Shown piece by piece: positions 1 through 6,382 of a stretch of 9,128 nucleotides of DNA. The notes below the pieces were generated by a model that had not been told where the DNA came from, did not search any database, and saw only the letters and a list, made by a program, of their open reading frames with translations. This DNA comes from Candidatus Poribacteria bacterium (GTDB lineage: Bacteria > Poribacteria > WGA-4E > WGA-3G), in NCBI GenBank assembly GCA_009835515.1, contig VXXH01000346.1, positions 1 to 9,128 of the forward strand, written 5' to 3'. Numbering within the stretch: position 1 is the first letter of the stretch; the number at the start of each line of letters is the position of its first letter. Position numbers and translations under genes: made by a program.

Positions 1-161
1 GTCCGAGCCACTTTATAGAGGTGCTTGCCGCTAAACTACCTCGTGGTACGTTTGTGTCGATTCCCGAATCAGGACACTATCCTTGGATAGAGGGGCCCGA
101 GGCAGTGAAAACAGCACTTAGACAGTTTGTAGTAGATTTTACAATTAACAAGACAGTATGA
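1..161 (+). CDS. alpha/beta hydrolase, C-terminal fragment (5' end outside window)
   Basis: The open frame enters from the left edge (first full codon at 3) and ends at TGA 159-161, giving 52 residues. They contain the segment IPESGHYPWIEGPEAV, the typical end of alpha/beta-hydrolase-fold enzymes: a beta strand, then the catalytic-triad histidine in a G-H-x-P-W-x-E context (His codon at 75-77), then a final helix rich in A, L and V (AVKTALRQFVVDF). The nucleophile elbow and acid residue lie upstream, so the substrate class (esterase, epoxide hydrolase, haloalkane dehalogenase and others share this ending) cannot be assigned. The next gene starts 78 bases downstream on the same strand, so co-transcription is possible. 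The family call is fairly secure; specificity is unknown. Confidence 0.72.
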   Translation, partial: PSHFIEVLAAKLPRGTFVSIPESGHYPWIEGPEAVKTALRQFVVDFTINKTV

Positions 162-227
162 ACAAACAAGATTTAGGAAAAAGAAATGAAACGCGATAAG
201 TGGATACACCGCTATGTTAATAGCATC

Positions 228-233
228 GGAGGT
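228..233 (+). promoter_or_regulatory. ribosome binding site that fixes the lipoprotein start
   Basis: GGAGGT lies 6 bases before the ATG at 240. It is the best Shine-Dalgarno match in this stretch and supports ATG 240 over the in-frame ATG at 186, which has only a weak AGGA upstream and would put 18 polar residues ahead of the signal peptide. Confidence 0.75.
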
Positions 234-239
234 CAACAG

Positions 240-716
240 ATGAAACCAAAATTGAACATCCTTATTCTATTTACCGGTATACTTCTATCTTTGCCGTTTG
301 CCGGTTGCGGGATATTTGTATCAGAGGGTGAGTATGAAGCACCGCAGTTGCCAAAGTCTGAACTTGCCACTATCAAAATTGATACGGAGGGAGGATGGCT
401 CCACCGGTATAATTTGATTGTGCTTCGGATTGGTGGTAAGTTAGCCTTGCGGGAGAAAATTGGAATTCACGAAGGGGGTGCTATTGACGAAATTTTGGTT
501 GCTCCTGGAAAACATGATATGTCAATGGCGACTATACACAATTCTTTTGACGGTGATGCTCGGAGTACCGTTCAAACTACGTCAAGATTTTCCGCTGATG
601 TAAAGGCTGGTGGCACTTATCTGTTGAGGGATGAAGGCGAATTGGTTGATGCGGATACAGACAAAGTTGTCAGCAAATCGAAGCTTTTCTCAGGTTCTTT
701 ATTTGATATGGAATAG
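240..716 (+). CDS. small predicted lipoprotein of unknown function
   Basis: From ATG 240 the product is 158 residues. It starts with a lipoprotein signal peptide: basic MKPK, hydrophobic residues 6-21, then a lipobox-like LPFAGC with the candidate lipidated cysteine at 23. Phe at position -3 is less usual than Leu. The mature part looks like a small beta-rich domain: a strand (ELATIKID, 41-48), a segment on a physiological or surface value (LIVLRIGGK, 59-67), a turn with VAPGKHD (87-93), and a later VKAGGTYLL (121-129). The order 'strand, x-x-PGxH, then AGxxYxL' is common in small envelope lipoproteins with a carboxypeptidase-regulatory or DUF2846-like fold, but I cannot name a family. It stops 8 bases before the first dioxygenase gene, whose Shine-Dalgarno overlaps this stop, so the genes are probably co-translated. 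An in-frame ATG at 186 is an alternative start. Confidence 0.75.
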   Translation: MKPKLNILILFTGILLSLPFAGCGIFVSEGEYEAPQLPKSELATIKIDTEGGWLHRYNLIVLRIGGKLALREKIGIHEGGAIDEILVAPGKHDMSMATIHNSFDGDARSTVQTTSRFSADVKAGGTYLLRDEGELVDADTDKVVSKSKLFSGSLFDME

Positions 717-724
717 GAGATAGT

Positions 725-1597
725 ATGTTAATTCGCGGTGAAGACAGTGCGATCGATCTTCCATCTACGCTAACGGAGGAGGAGAAATGGCATTACGATC
801 TGTTTGGCTATTTAGTGTTTCGGCAGGTGGTGTCGCCGACAGAGGTTGAACAGATGCTTGAGATTGCCAACGAGTGGTTTGCGAATCCTGAAGCTGCACC
901 TGAACCCGTAAACGTCACTCAAGACGAATATAGCGGTGTGTTGAACAATGTTCAGTACGGTGATCGGATTTTCGAGCGATTATCGCTCAATGAGAAGGTG
1001 ATGCGGATTGTGATGGGTCTGATGTGGAATCGCCCAAGGCTCTTCAACTGTGCTCTCGTCTTGCAGAAGCAGCGTCCTGTTCCTGAAGGCGAAAAGGAGA
1101 GACTTCACCGTGATACCAGCGGTTTTGACTTTCCAGATGGATTTTATAACCCGCACAATGACTACCAAGCCGGGAACGGGCAGATCTATAGCAATTATGT
1201 CAATACAGCCGTAACGCTCGTTGATGTGCCACAGGATAACGGTTTTATGTGCATCCCTGGTACACATAAATCCCAAATCAAACTCCCTCCGACGCTTGAT
1301 ATTGATAACGAATGGGCACCCGCAATTACGTTTGAATTGAAAGCAGGGGATTGCCTTATTTTTTCATCACGACTGATGCACGGTGCAAAGTTTTGGAAAG
1401 AAGATTATCCGCGTCGCGTCGTTTTCAATCGCTACCAATTCAGTTTCTACTTCAATGAGAACTATAACCTCCCTATAGAAGCACACCGACACTGCATTTC
1501 TGACGATCAATACGAATTGGAATCCGTCCAACGGGGCGAAAAGGGGTTTGCCAAACGGATCCTTGAAAAGATGGAAAGGGGAGAGGCACTATGCTAA
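725..1597 (+). CDS. phytanoyl-CoA dioxygenase (PhyH) family protein, full HxD...H triad
   Basis: This 290-residue protein has the length and layout of PhyH-type Fe(II)/2-oxoglutarate dioxygenases, which couple oxidative decarboxylation of 2-oxoglutarate to substrate hydroxylation. Visible motifs are the proximal metal ligands H128-R-D130 (LHRD), the core segment LVDVPQDNGFMCIPGTHKS (165-183), the distal ligand H219 in LMHGAKFW, and the 2-oxoglutarate-binding arginine region YPRRVVF (R230 or R231). There is no signal peptide or membrane segment, so it should be cytosolic. AGGAGA at 715-720, overlapping the upstream stop codon, sets the ATG at 725. The 3' end overlaps the next gene, a paralog, by 7 bases (ATGCTAA). 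The family covers many substrates (fatty acyl-CoA, ectoine, secondary metabolites), so the substrate is not known. Family call high; activity inferred from the intact triad. Confidence 0.92.
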   Translation: MLIRGEDSAIDLPSTLTEEEKWHYDLFGYLVFRQVVSPTEVEQMLEIANEWFANPEAAPEPVNVTQDEYSGVLNNVQYGDRIFERLSLNEKVMRIVMGLMWNRPRLFNCALVLQKQRPVPEGEKERLHRDTSGFDFPDGFYNPHNDYQAGNGQIYSNYVNTAVTLVDVPQDNGFMCIPGTHKSQIKLPPTLDIDNEWAPAITFELKAGDCLIFSSRLMHGAKFWKEDYPRRVVFNRYQFSFYFNENYNLPIEAHRHCISDDQYELESVQRGEKGFAKRILEKMERGEALC

Positions 1598-2409
1598 CAC
1601 AGGAAGAAAAATGGTGTTTCGATCTGCTCGGTTATTTTGTGGTCCGAAACGCCGTACCGAAGGCGGATGTCGAATTGATGAAGGCGCAGATGTTTGCGTG
1701 GTCCGAATGGGACGAGGCAGATTTCAAGCCACCTATGCGAATCAACACGCCGGAGGGAAAACCGTGGTGGGTCTATAACATGCACTACGGACATGAGGCG
1801 TTCCAAAGACTTATTTTGAACCCAGAGATATTACGGGTTGTGACTGCGTTGACATGGAACCATCCACGCGTTTTTGATGTCGTGGCGAATATCTGCTATC
1901 CCAATGCGGACGGTTTGGAACTGCACGGCGGTCATAAAGGCTGGTTTAGAAGTCCGCACCACCAATACCAAGTCGCCAACGATGAGATCTTCGCGAGTTT
2001 CTTTAATCTCTCTGTTTCGTTAGTGGATGTCCCGCCCAGCAACGGGTTTGCCTGCATTCCGGGAAGCCACAAATCCAACTTCCAGTATCCTGAACACATC
2101 ACGATGGACGATCCACCACCGACAGTTCACAATGTTCCCGTAAACGCTGGCGACTTCATCGTGTTTCTGCCGAACCTGCGGCACGCCGGACGACGCTGGA
2201 CCCATGAAGCCTATCCGCGAATGACGGTGTTTTTACGCTGGATCTATTCAAAACAGTTTCATCACGTCGACTCGTCTCGGTGGTTTCCGTTTGATGCCCA
2301 TAAAGACGAAATCCCAGAGGCTCTTCATGAGCTTGAGAGCCGCGACCATGGACAGCGAAAGGCGTTAAATGCGCTCATAGATCCGTTTAAAGTGGATGTT
2401 CCTGAATAA
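1591..2409 (+). CDS. PhyH-family paralog with HGG in place of HxD
   Basis: This 272-residue protein is clearly paralogous to the gene before it. Both share an N-terminal EEKW...DLxGYxVxR, a WNxPRxF segment, LVDVPxxNGFxCIPGxHKS (here 144-162), an AGDxxxF strand and a YPRxxVFxR end. The metal site differs: the aligned first motif is LHGGHKGW, so H112 is kept but the usual Asp is Gly114. The distal histidine is probably H198 (LRHAGRRW) and the 2-oxoglutarate arginine R210. An Ala or Gly at this position is the hallmark of non-haem iron halogenases (SyrB2, WelO5), but it can also reflect a divergent or non-catalytic protein. Start ATG 1591 has GGGGAGAGG at 1578-1586 and overlaps the preceding stop, implying translational coupling. 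A hetero-oligomer with the upstream paralog is conceivable but not shown. Confidence 0.9.
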   Translation: MLTQEEKWCFDLLGYFVVRNAVPKADVELMKAQMFAWSEWDEADFKPPMRINTPEGKPWWVYNMHYGHEAFQRLILNPEILRVVTALTWNHPRVFDVVANICYPNADGLELHGGHKGWFRSPHHQYQVANDEIFASFFNLSVSLVDVPPSNGFACIPGSHKSNFQYPEHITMDDPPPTVHNVPVNAGDFIVFLPNLRHAGRRWTHEAYPRMTVFLRWIYSKQFHHVDSSRWFPFDAHKDEIPEALHELESRDHGQRKALNALIDPFKVDVPE

Positions 2410-2440
2410 GCGATCTACGCAGCAAAATTTCAGAAAAGCG

Positions 2441-2469
2441 TTGACCTGAAGTCGAAAAATTGATAAGAT
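2441..2469 (+). promoter_or_regulatory. sigma70-type promoter with extended -10, for the NuoE-NuoF gene
   Basis: TTGACC (2441-2446), a 17-base spacer, then TAAGAT (2464-2469) preceded by TG at 2461-2462 as in an extended -10 element. It lies in the 102-base gap after the dioxygenase pair. The predicted start of transcription, near 2476, leaves a leader of about 35 bases before ATG 2512. This suggests the diaphorase gene is transcribed independently of the upstream group. Confidence 0.6.
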
Positions 2470-2511
2470 ACACAAAGAATTTATTCTGTGTTTGCTGTAT
2501 TGGAGAGATAG

Positions 2512-4158
2512 ATGGCAGCCCCGACGAATCGAGAAGTGATTGCCCAGTGGCGCGATGAACCCGCACCGCTGCTCGCGTTACTACATGCCTTCCATGACCG
2601 AGATGGGTTTATTTCAGAGGCAGTCCTTGGCGACATCGCAGTCGGACTTCGGATTCCGCTTGCTGAACTTTTTGGCACTGTAACGTTTTACCATCATTTT
2701 GCGCGTGAAGTTCCAGGACAGGACGCACCGCGCGTCTGTACGGGACCGGTTTGTCGATTGCAAGGGGGTTTGGAAATTCTTGAGGCACTTCAAGCCGAAG
2801 GCGCGACCGAGATGCCGTGTGCCGGAAGGTGCGACGATTGTGTCCCTGTGCTGAGAGGACATCAGGTATTCGTTGGAAGGCAAGCGGATTCCCTTTCTGT
2901 GCAACCCTCCCCTCTACCACCACCATATCCCGGTGATGGTGAAGAATGTATCTTCGCCGAAATTCGCGAACCCGAACGAAATACACTATCAGGTTATCAG
3001 CGTACGGGTGGCTATGAAGCATTGACGCGTGCAGTAACATCACTCACACCGACAGATGTGATTGAAACGCTTAAGGAGAGCCAACTTGCAGGTAGGGGTG
3101 GTGCAGGGTTTCCAACCGGTATGAAATGGGAATCGGTTTTGAATGCCTCTGGCGAGCCGAAAACTATCGTCTGCAACGCAGATGAGGGTGAACCGGGCTG
3201 CTTCAAGGATCGGGTTATTCTTGACTATGCGCCGCACGCTGTGATTGAAGGGATGACACTCGCTGCCTACGCGACGGGGGCAACACGCGGATTTATCTAT
3301 CTCCGATATGAGTATCCAGAAACCTTAAAAGTACTTGAACAGGCACTTGCGGAGGCCGAAGCAGCGGGATTGCTTGGGGATGCTATCTTTGGAAATAAGC
3401 ATGGGCGTGAAGATTTCAATTTCCACATCTACATTCGACGCGGCGCGGGTGCTTATGTCTGTGGCGAGGAAGGATCGTTATTGAATAGCCTTGAGGGGAA
3501 ACATCCGTTTCCGAGGAACCGTCCGCCTTATCCTGTGACACATGGGTTTGAGAACTTACCCACTGCTGTGAACAATGTGGAGACACTCGCTGCCGCTGTA
3601 CAGATCTTGCGCCATGGGGCAGCGTGGTACAAAAACCTCAGTTACGACGAAAATTTAGCAGGCACAAAGATTATTAGCCTCTCCGGTGACATCCAGCGAC
3701 CCGGGAATTACGAGGTCCCGTTCGGACTTCCATTGAGGACGCTTCTCTACGAGTGGGCGGGTGGCGCACCAGAAGGGCGCGAAATTCAAGCAATTACAAC
3801 GGCAGGGTTATCTGGTGGGTTTATCGCTGGAGATGACTTAGATATTACTATGGATGAACCGAGTTTCCAAAAGGTGGGTGCGATGCTTGGTGCCGCGGGC
3901 ATCATGGTTTTCGACGACACGCGAGATATGCTTGATGTTGCCCGCAATGCAATGGAATTTTTTGCTGAGGAATCTTGCGGGAAATGTTTCCCCTGTCGTA
4001 TTGGTACACAGCGGCTGACAGAACTTTTGTCTGCACCGTTGGACCCGAATTCGGAAACACTCATCTCGGAGATTGGAGCGGTCATGAAGGCAACGAGCGC
4101 ATGTGGACTCGGTACCGCGGCGCCAAACATTACAGACAGTCTGATGCGGTATTTCTAA
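2512..4158 (+). CDS. NuoE-NuoF fusion, NADH-dependent diaphorase (HoxF / formate-dehydrogenase-beta type)
   Basis: This 548-residue protein joins two complex-I-type modules. Residues about 1-125 are a NuoE-like thioredoxin fold with the [2Fe-2S] ligands C76, C81, C103 and C107 (C-x4-C and C-x3-C). After a linker (about 126-165) comes the NuoF module: the FMN loop GRGGAGFPTG (194-203), the NADH/FMN segment CNADEGEPGCFKDR (221-234), YVCGEEGSLLNSLEG (315-329), NNVETLA (354-360) and a C-terminal [4Fe-4S] site with C489, C492, C495 and C531. NADH would be oxidised at FMN and electrons passed through the clusters. The ending ACGLGTAAPN resembles HoxF or NAD-dependent formate dehydrogenase beta subunits more than respiratory NuoF. 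GGAGAG at 2502-2507 precedes ATG 2512. No NuoG-, hydrogenase- or formate-dehydrogenase-type catalytic subunit is nearby, so its partner is unknown. Cytosolic; domain call very secure, complex membership inferred. Confidence 0.93.
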   Translation: MAAPTNREVIAQWRDEPAPLLALLHAFHDRDGFISEAVLGDIAVGLRIPLAELFGTVTFYHHFAREVPGQDAPRVCTGPVCRLQGGLEILEALQAEGATEMPCAGRCDDCVPVLRGHQVFVGRQADSLSVQPSPLPPPYPGDGEECIFAEIREPERNTLSGYQRTGGYEALTRAVTSLTPTDVIETLKESQLAGRGGAGFPTGMKWESVLNASGEPKTIVCNADEGEPGCFKDRVILDYAPHAVIEGMTLAAYATGATRGFIYLRYEYPETLKVLEQALAEAEAAGLLGDAIFGNKHGREDFNFHIYIRRGAGAYVCGEEGSLLNSLEGKHPFPRNRPPYPVTHGFENLPTAVNNVETLAAAVQILRHGAAWYKNLSYDENLAGTKIISLSGDIQRPGNYEVPFGLPLRTLLYEWAGGAPEGREIQAITTAGLSGGFIAGDDLDITMDEPSFQKVGAMLGAAGIMVFDDTRDMLDVARNAMEFFAEESCGKCFPCRIGTQRLTELLSAPLDPNSETLISEIGAVMKATSACGLGTAAPNITDSLMRYF

Positions 4159-4160
4159 GA

Positions 4161-4195
4161 GTTGTCAGTCGTCAGTTATCGGTTATCGGTTAAGA
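4161..4195 (+). repeat. array of five 7-bp units, copy A of a dispersed repeat
   Basis: Five consecutive heptamers can be read: GTTGTCA, GTCGTCA, GTTATCG, GTTATCG and GTTAAGA. The array begins 2 bases after the diaphorase stop codon. Its units match those in the inverted pair around the MFS gene (4261-4306 and 5492-5537) and it ends with the same GTTAAGA. Together with the inverted copy at 4261 it could fold a transcript into a hairpin with a loop of about 65 bases. No open frame or promoter is convincing in 4196-4260. Confidence 0.8.
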
Positions 4196-4260
4196 AATTT
4201 TGGTGTAAAACTCACAACTTTCTGGGATACTCCAAATTGGGGTAAATTGTTCCAAACGGC

Positions 4261-4306
4261 TCTTAACCAACAACTCTCACTGCGAGGCAAACTGATAACC
4301 GACAAC
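4261..4306 (-). repeat. left 46-bp inverted repeat (copy B) beside the MFS gene
   Basis: Read on the minus strand this is GTTGTCG, GTTATCA, an 18-base core (GTTTGCCTCGCAGTGAGA), GTTGTTG and GTTAAGA. It matches the copy at 5492-5537 at 41 of 46 positions, including 24 consecutive identical bases (4272-4295 against 5503-5526). It ends 10 bases before the MFS start codon, and the AGGA that probably serves as its Shine-Dalgarno (4308-4311) lies just outside it. Confidence 0.88.
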
Positions 4307-4316
4307 CAGGAAAAAA

Positions 4317-5489
4317 ATGTGGAGTCGCGGATTTATACTTCTTTGCGCCATTGTGTTTGTTGTCGGTTTGGTGACGGGACCGATACAGATGCTGTTTCCG
4401 GTCTACGCGGAGACGATTTTAGAAGAGACTGCGCTGTTCGCGGCGTTGTTACGCGCACTTCCTATCGGACTCGGTGGCATCTCAGCATTGATTGGCGGGA
4501 CCCTCTGCGACCGGTTCGGACGGAAACCGACGATACTCATCGGGATAACAGGCGCGGTCGTCGTAGGCGCGCTTTTCACGACAGAAACGCCGCTGTTTAT
4601 TTGGGGTATCCTCTGCTACGAAGGCATCGCATCCGGGTTCAAAACTGCGGGTGGACAAACCTATCTCATCAGTGCTGTGCCATCAAACCGATTGGGGTTG
4701 GCGACGGGATTGTACTTTATCAACATGACTGTTGGGGGGGCAGTTGGCAGTGCCATCGCAGGCGAGGTCATCGATCGTATTGACTATAGGGTTTTCGGGA
4801 TCGGTGCGATCATTCTGTCCAGCGTATTGTTTGTGGGGGCATGCCTCTTTTTACCCCGGTTGATGCAGAGGTCTTCGAATAGGCGGCGCGAGCAAGACGG
4901 GATATGGAAATCTGCCCTTAATATTGACGCATATCTAAACCTGAGTCGGCGGCGAAACATACAGATGCTAATCGGTTTACGAGTTTTCCCGACTTATTAT
5001 TGGGGCTCTGTAAACCTGCTCATGCCGATCTTGATAGCGCGTATCGCTGGCGTGAAAGCGACAGGTTATTACGGTGCAGTGAGCCTACTGTTCGCTTTCG
5101 GATGCCAATTGGCTGTCGGAAGAATATGCGATAGGATTGGACATCGCGCGCCTGCACTCGTGGCGAACGCAATCGTTACACTCCTCGCTTTTGGTGTGGC
5201 GTTCTTTCATGACTCATTAATCGCTCTGGAAGTTTTCGGAGTCCTCGGCGCAGGTGCAGCGTGGTCACTTTCGACAACGATTCCGAGGTTTATCAATGAA
5301 TTTACCGAGCCTCATGAGAAAGGGCATGGTGTGGGTCTCACGCACTTGGCATGGAGTAGCGGATTTCTTCTCGGTTACGTCGCAAGCGGCTATCTAATTA
5401 ATATCTCAGTTCAAGTGCCATTTATTGTCGCGGGAATTTCCTTGATTCTTTCAACGGGCGTTGCCTATAGACTTTGGTCTTCTTACTAA
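4317..5489 (+). CDS. major facilitator superfamily (MFS) transporter
   Basis: This 390-residue, very hydrophobic protein has the spacing of about 12 membrane helices in two halves, with a basic central loop (RLMQRSSNRRREQDG, 181-195). The MFS motif A lies between helices 2 and 3 as GGTLCDRFGRK (60-70) and returns in the second half as GRICDRIGHR (268-277), the typical duplicated signature. It would sit in the inner membrane as a proton-driven exporter or importer; the substrate cannot be told, though the overall look is of a drug or metabolite efflux type. ATG 4317 has AGGA at 4308-4311. The gene lies tightly between two 46-bp inverted repeats that start 10 bases before and end 48 bases after it, so it may be a passenger of a repeat-mediated insertion. 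A long open frame at 4247-4783 in another frame is a shadow. Confidence 0.88.
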   Translation: MWSRGFILLCAIVFVVGLVTGPIQMLFPVYAETILEETALFAALLRALPIGLGGISALIGGTLCDRFGRKPTILIGITGAVVVGALFTTETPLFIWGILCYEGIASGFKTAGGQTYLISAVPSNRLGLATGLYFINMTVGGAVGSAIAGEVIDRIDYRVFGIGAIILSSVLFVGACLFLPRLMQRSSNRRREQDGIWKSALNIDAYLNLSRRRNIQMLIGLRVFPTYYWGSVNLLMPILIARIAGVKATGYYGAVSLLFAFGCQLAVGRICDRIGHRAPALVANAIVTLLAFGVAFFHDSLIALEVFGVLGAGAAWSLSTTIPRFINEFTEPHEKGHGVGLTHLAWSSGFLLGYVASGYLINISVQVPFIVAGISLILSTGVAYRLWSSY

Positions 5490-5491
5490 GA

Positions 5492-5537
5492 GTTATCGGT
5501 TGTCAGTTTGCCTCGCAGTGAGAGTTATCAGTTAAGA
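5492..5537 (+). repeat. right 46-bp inverted repeat (copy C) beside the MFS gene
   Basis: GTTATCG, GTTGTCA, the same 18-base core as in copy B, GTTATCA and GTTAAGA. It begins 2 bases after the MFS stop codon and is the inverted partner of 4261-4306. The rest of the intergenic stretch (5538-5719) is AT-rich, with only a weak promoter candidate and a short palindrome. Confidence 0.88.
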
Positions 5538-5607
5538 GGTTGCTGATACATCAATACACTTTATTATCTACTGGATCTTTGCTCGTTTTCGTTTGATTTG
5601 TTCCCTA

Positions 5608-5637
5608 TTGACGAAGATTAGTACTTAATTTTATCAA
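5608..5637 (+). promoter_or_regulatory. weak promoter candidate for the beta-sandwich gene
   Basis: TTGACG (5608-5613), an 18-base spacer and TATCAA (5632-5637), which matches the -10 consensus at four of six positions, in AT-rich sequence upstream of the gene starting at 5720. The MFS gene upstream is separated from this gene by 230 bases, so some promoter is expected here, but this match alone is modest. Confidence 0.3.
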
Positions 5638-5679
5638 TTGCAGGTGTGCTTGTATAAGTGTGCACTGTACTACTAAAAC

Positions 5680-5696
5680 CGCGGTTAGGAGCCGCG
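5680..5696 (+). repeat. short GC-rich palindrome
   Basis: CGCGG (5680-5684), a 7-base loop and CCGCG (5692-5696). It stands out as GC-rich in an AT-rich intergenic stretch, 23 bases before the start codon at 5720. It could be a short leader hairpin or the remnant of a dispersed repeat. There is no T-run after it, so it is not a terminator. Confidence 0.4.
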
Positions 5697-5719
5697 ACTA
5701 CAAAACGAAGGAAAGCATA

Positions 5720-6247
5720 ATGGTTATTGCAGAACTTGATTTAGAAAATGCAGAACATCGTGAACTCACCAATTCCGAGTGGCGTTATGCCGATGGGCTT
5801 GTTCCGGGTGAACCCAATGGCGGTTTAGTTAATCTGATGAAAGAGAGTCCCGCCCGTCATGCCGATTATGACGATTCAGACTGGGGAGCTTGTGAAGACA
5901 TCCAAGCAGTCGTCTCCGAAGGACTCTGTTTCGGCTGGTATCGGATCACTGTTACGATTCCTGAAGAGGTTGATGGCACTTCGGTTGCGGGTTCACAGGT
6001 CTGGTTTCATACGTGCATTGATGATTATGGCGAAGTCTGGGTTGATGGCGAAATCGACTTGGCTTTCGGAGAATCAGGACGCGGTGCCGCCTCCGGTTTC
6101 AATACGCCGCAACGCGTCGTTGTTACTGAGAGCGCGGAGCCGGGTGCGAAACATGTTATTGCATGCTTGGCGATCAACGGTCCCCTCGCCAGACCAGGTG
6201 GCGGTATCTTCCTCCGTTTCGCGAAATTAGAGTTTGAACGGGAATAG
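5720..6247 (+). CDS. beta-sandwich protein with galactose-binding / sugar-binding-like fold
   Basis: From ATG 5720 the protein has 175 residues and no signal peptide. The pattern of motifs is that of the jelly-roll domain at the start of family 2 glycoside hydrolases and related sugar-binding modules: EWRYADG (20-26), DYDDSDWG (49-56), GWYRITVTIP (72-81), VWFHTCIDDYGEVWVDG (94-110), a GFNTPQRVVV strand (126-135), HVIACLAINGP (145-155) and GGIFLRFAKLEFE (161-173). Here it stands alone with no catalytic domain. In related genomes such modules are often found beside or fused to SMP-30/gluconolactonase-type proteins, but none is present here. AAGGAA at 5708-5713, 6 bases before ATG 5720, favours this start over the in-frame ATG at 5660, which would run through a palindrome. 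Predicted cytosolic; ligand unknown. Confidence 0.75.
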   Translation: MVIAELDLENAEHRELTNSEWRYADGLVPGEPNGGLVNLMKESPARHADYDDSDWGACEDIQAVVSEGLCFGWYRITVTIPEEVDGTSVAGSQVWFHTCIDDYGEVWVDGEIDLAFGESGRGAASGFNTPQRVVVTESAEPGAKHVIACLAINGPLARPGGGIFLRFAKLEFERE

Positions 6248-6263
6248 AAAAAATTAAAAAGGT

Positions 6264-6361
6264 GGAAAGTTGTGAAGTGTAGCTAAAGTGAACTAAAGTT
6301 GGGTTGTGTATCAAACATAACTTGCTAAACTTTAGAACACTTTCAAACTTGTCAACTTTCC
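6264..6361 (+). repeat. long imperfect inverted repeat upstream of queC
   Basis: The left arm (6264-6300) and right arm (6328-6361) pair around a loop of about 27 bases. GGAAAGTTG (6264-6272) pairs exactly with CAACTTTCC (6353-6361), and further matched blocks are AAGT, AAAGTG and CTAAAGTT. It fills most of the 135-base gap between the beta-sandwich gene and queC, ending 10 bases before the queC Shine-Dalgarno. It may be a MITE-like relic, a terminator for the upstream gene, or a leader structure. It does not resemble a preQ1 riboswitch that I can recognise. Confidence 0.7.
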
Positions 6362-6382
6362 CTTCTTTTCGGAAGGCAATCA

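Noticed and set aside
186..239. Upstream start (ATG 186) for the lipoprotein
   Set aside because: It would add 18 polar residues before the signal peptide, and the strong GGAGGT at 228-233 serves ATG 240.
2609..3043. Minus-strand open frame of 144 codons inside the diaphorase gene
   Set aside because: It lies opposite conserved NuoE/NuoF motifs, has no ribosome binding site or recognisable domain, and overlaps other minus-strand shadows.
4247..4783. Open frame of 178 codons overlapping the start of the MFS gene
   Set aside because: It runs in another frame over a clear MFS coding sequence, has no family motifs and an Arg/Cys-rich composition typical of a shadow frame.
4161..5537. Heptamer repeats as a CRISPR array
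   Set aside because: There are no unique spacers between the units, the unit is only 7 bp, and no cas gene is present.
5660..5719. Upstream start (ATG 5660) for the beta-sandwich protein
   Set aside because: The extra 20 residues read through a GC-rich palindrome and look non-coding; ATG 5720 has AAGGAA at the right distance.
6248..6382. preQ1 riboswitch before queC
   Set aside because: Such a riboswitch would make biological sense, but I see no preQ1-type pseudoknot or A-rich tail; the visible structure is a long simple inverted repeat.
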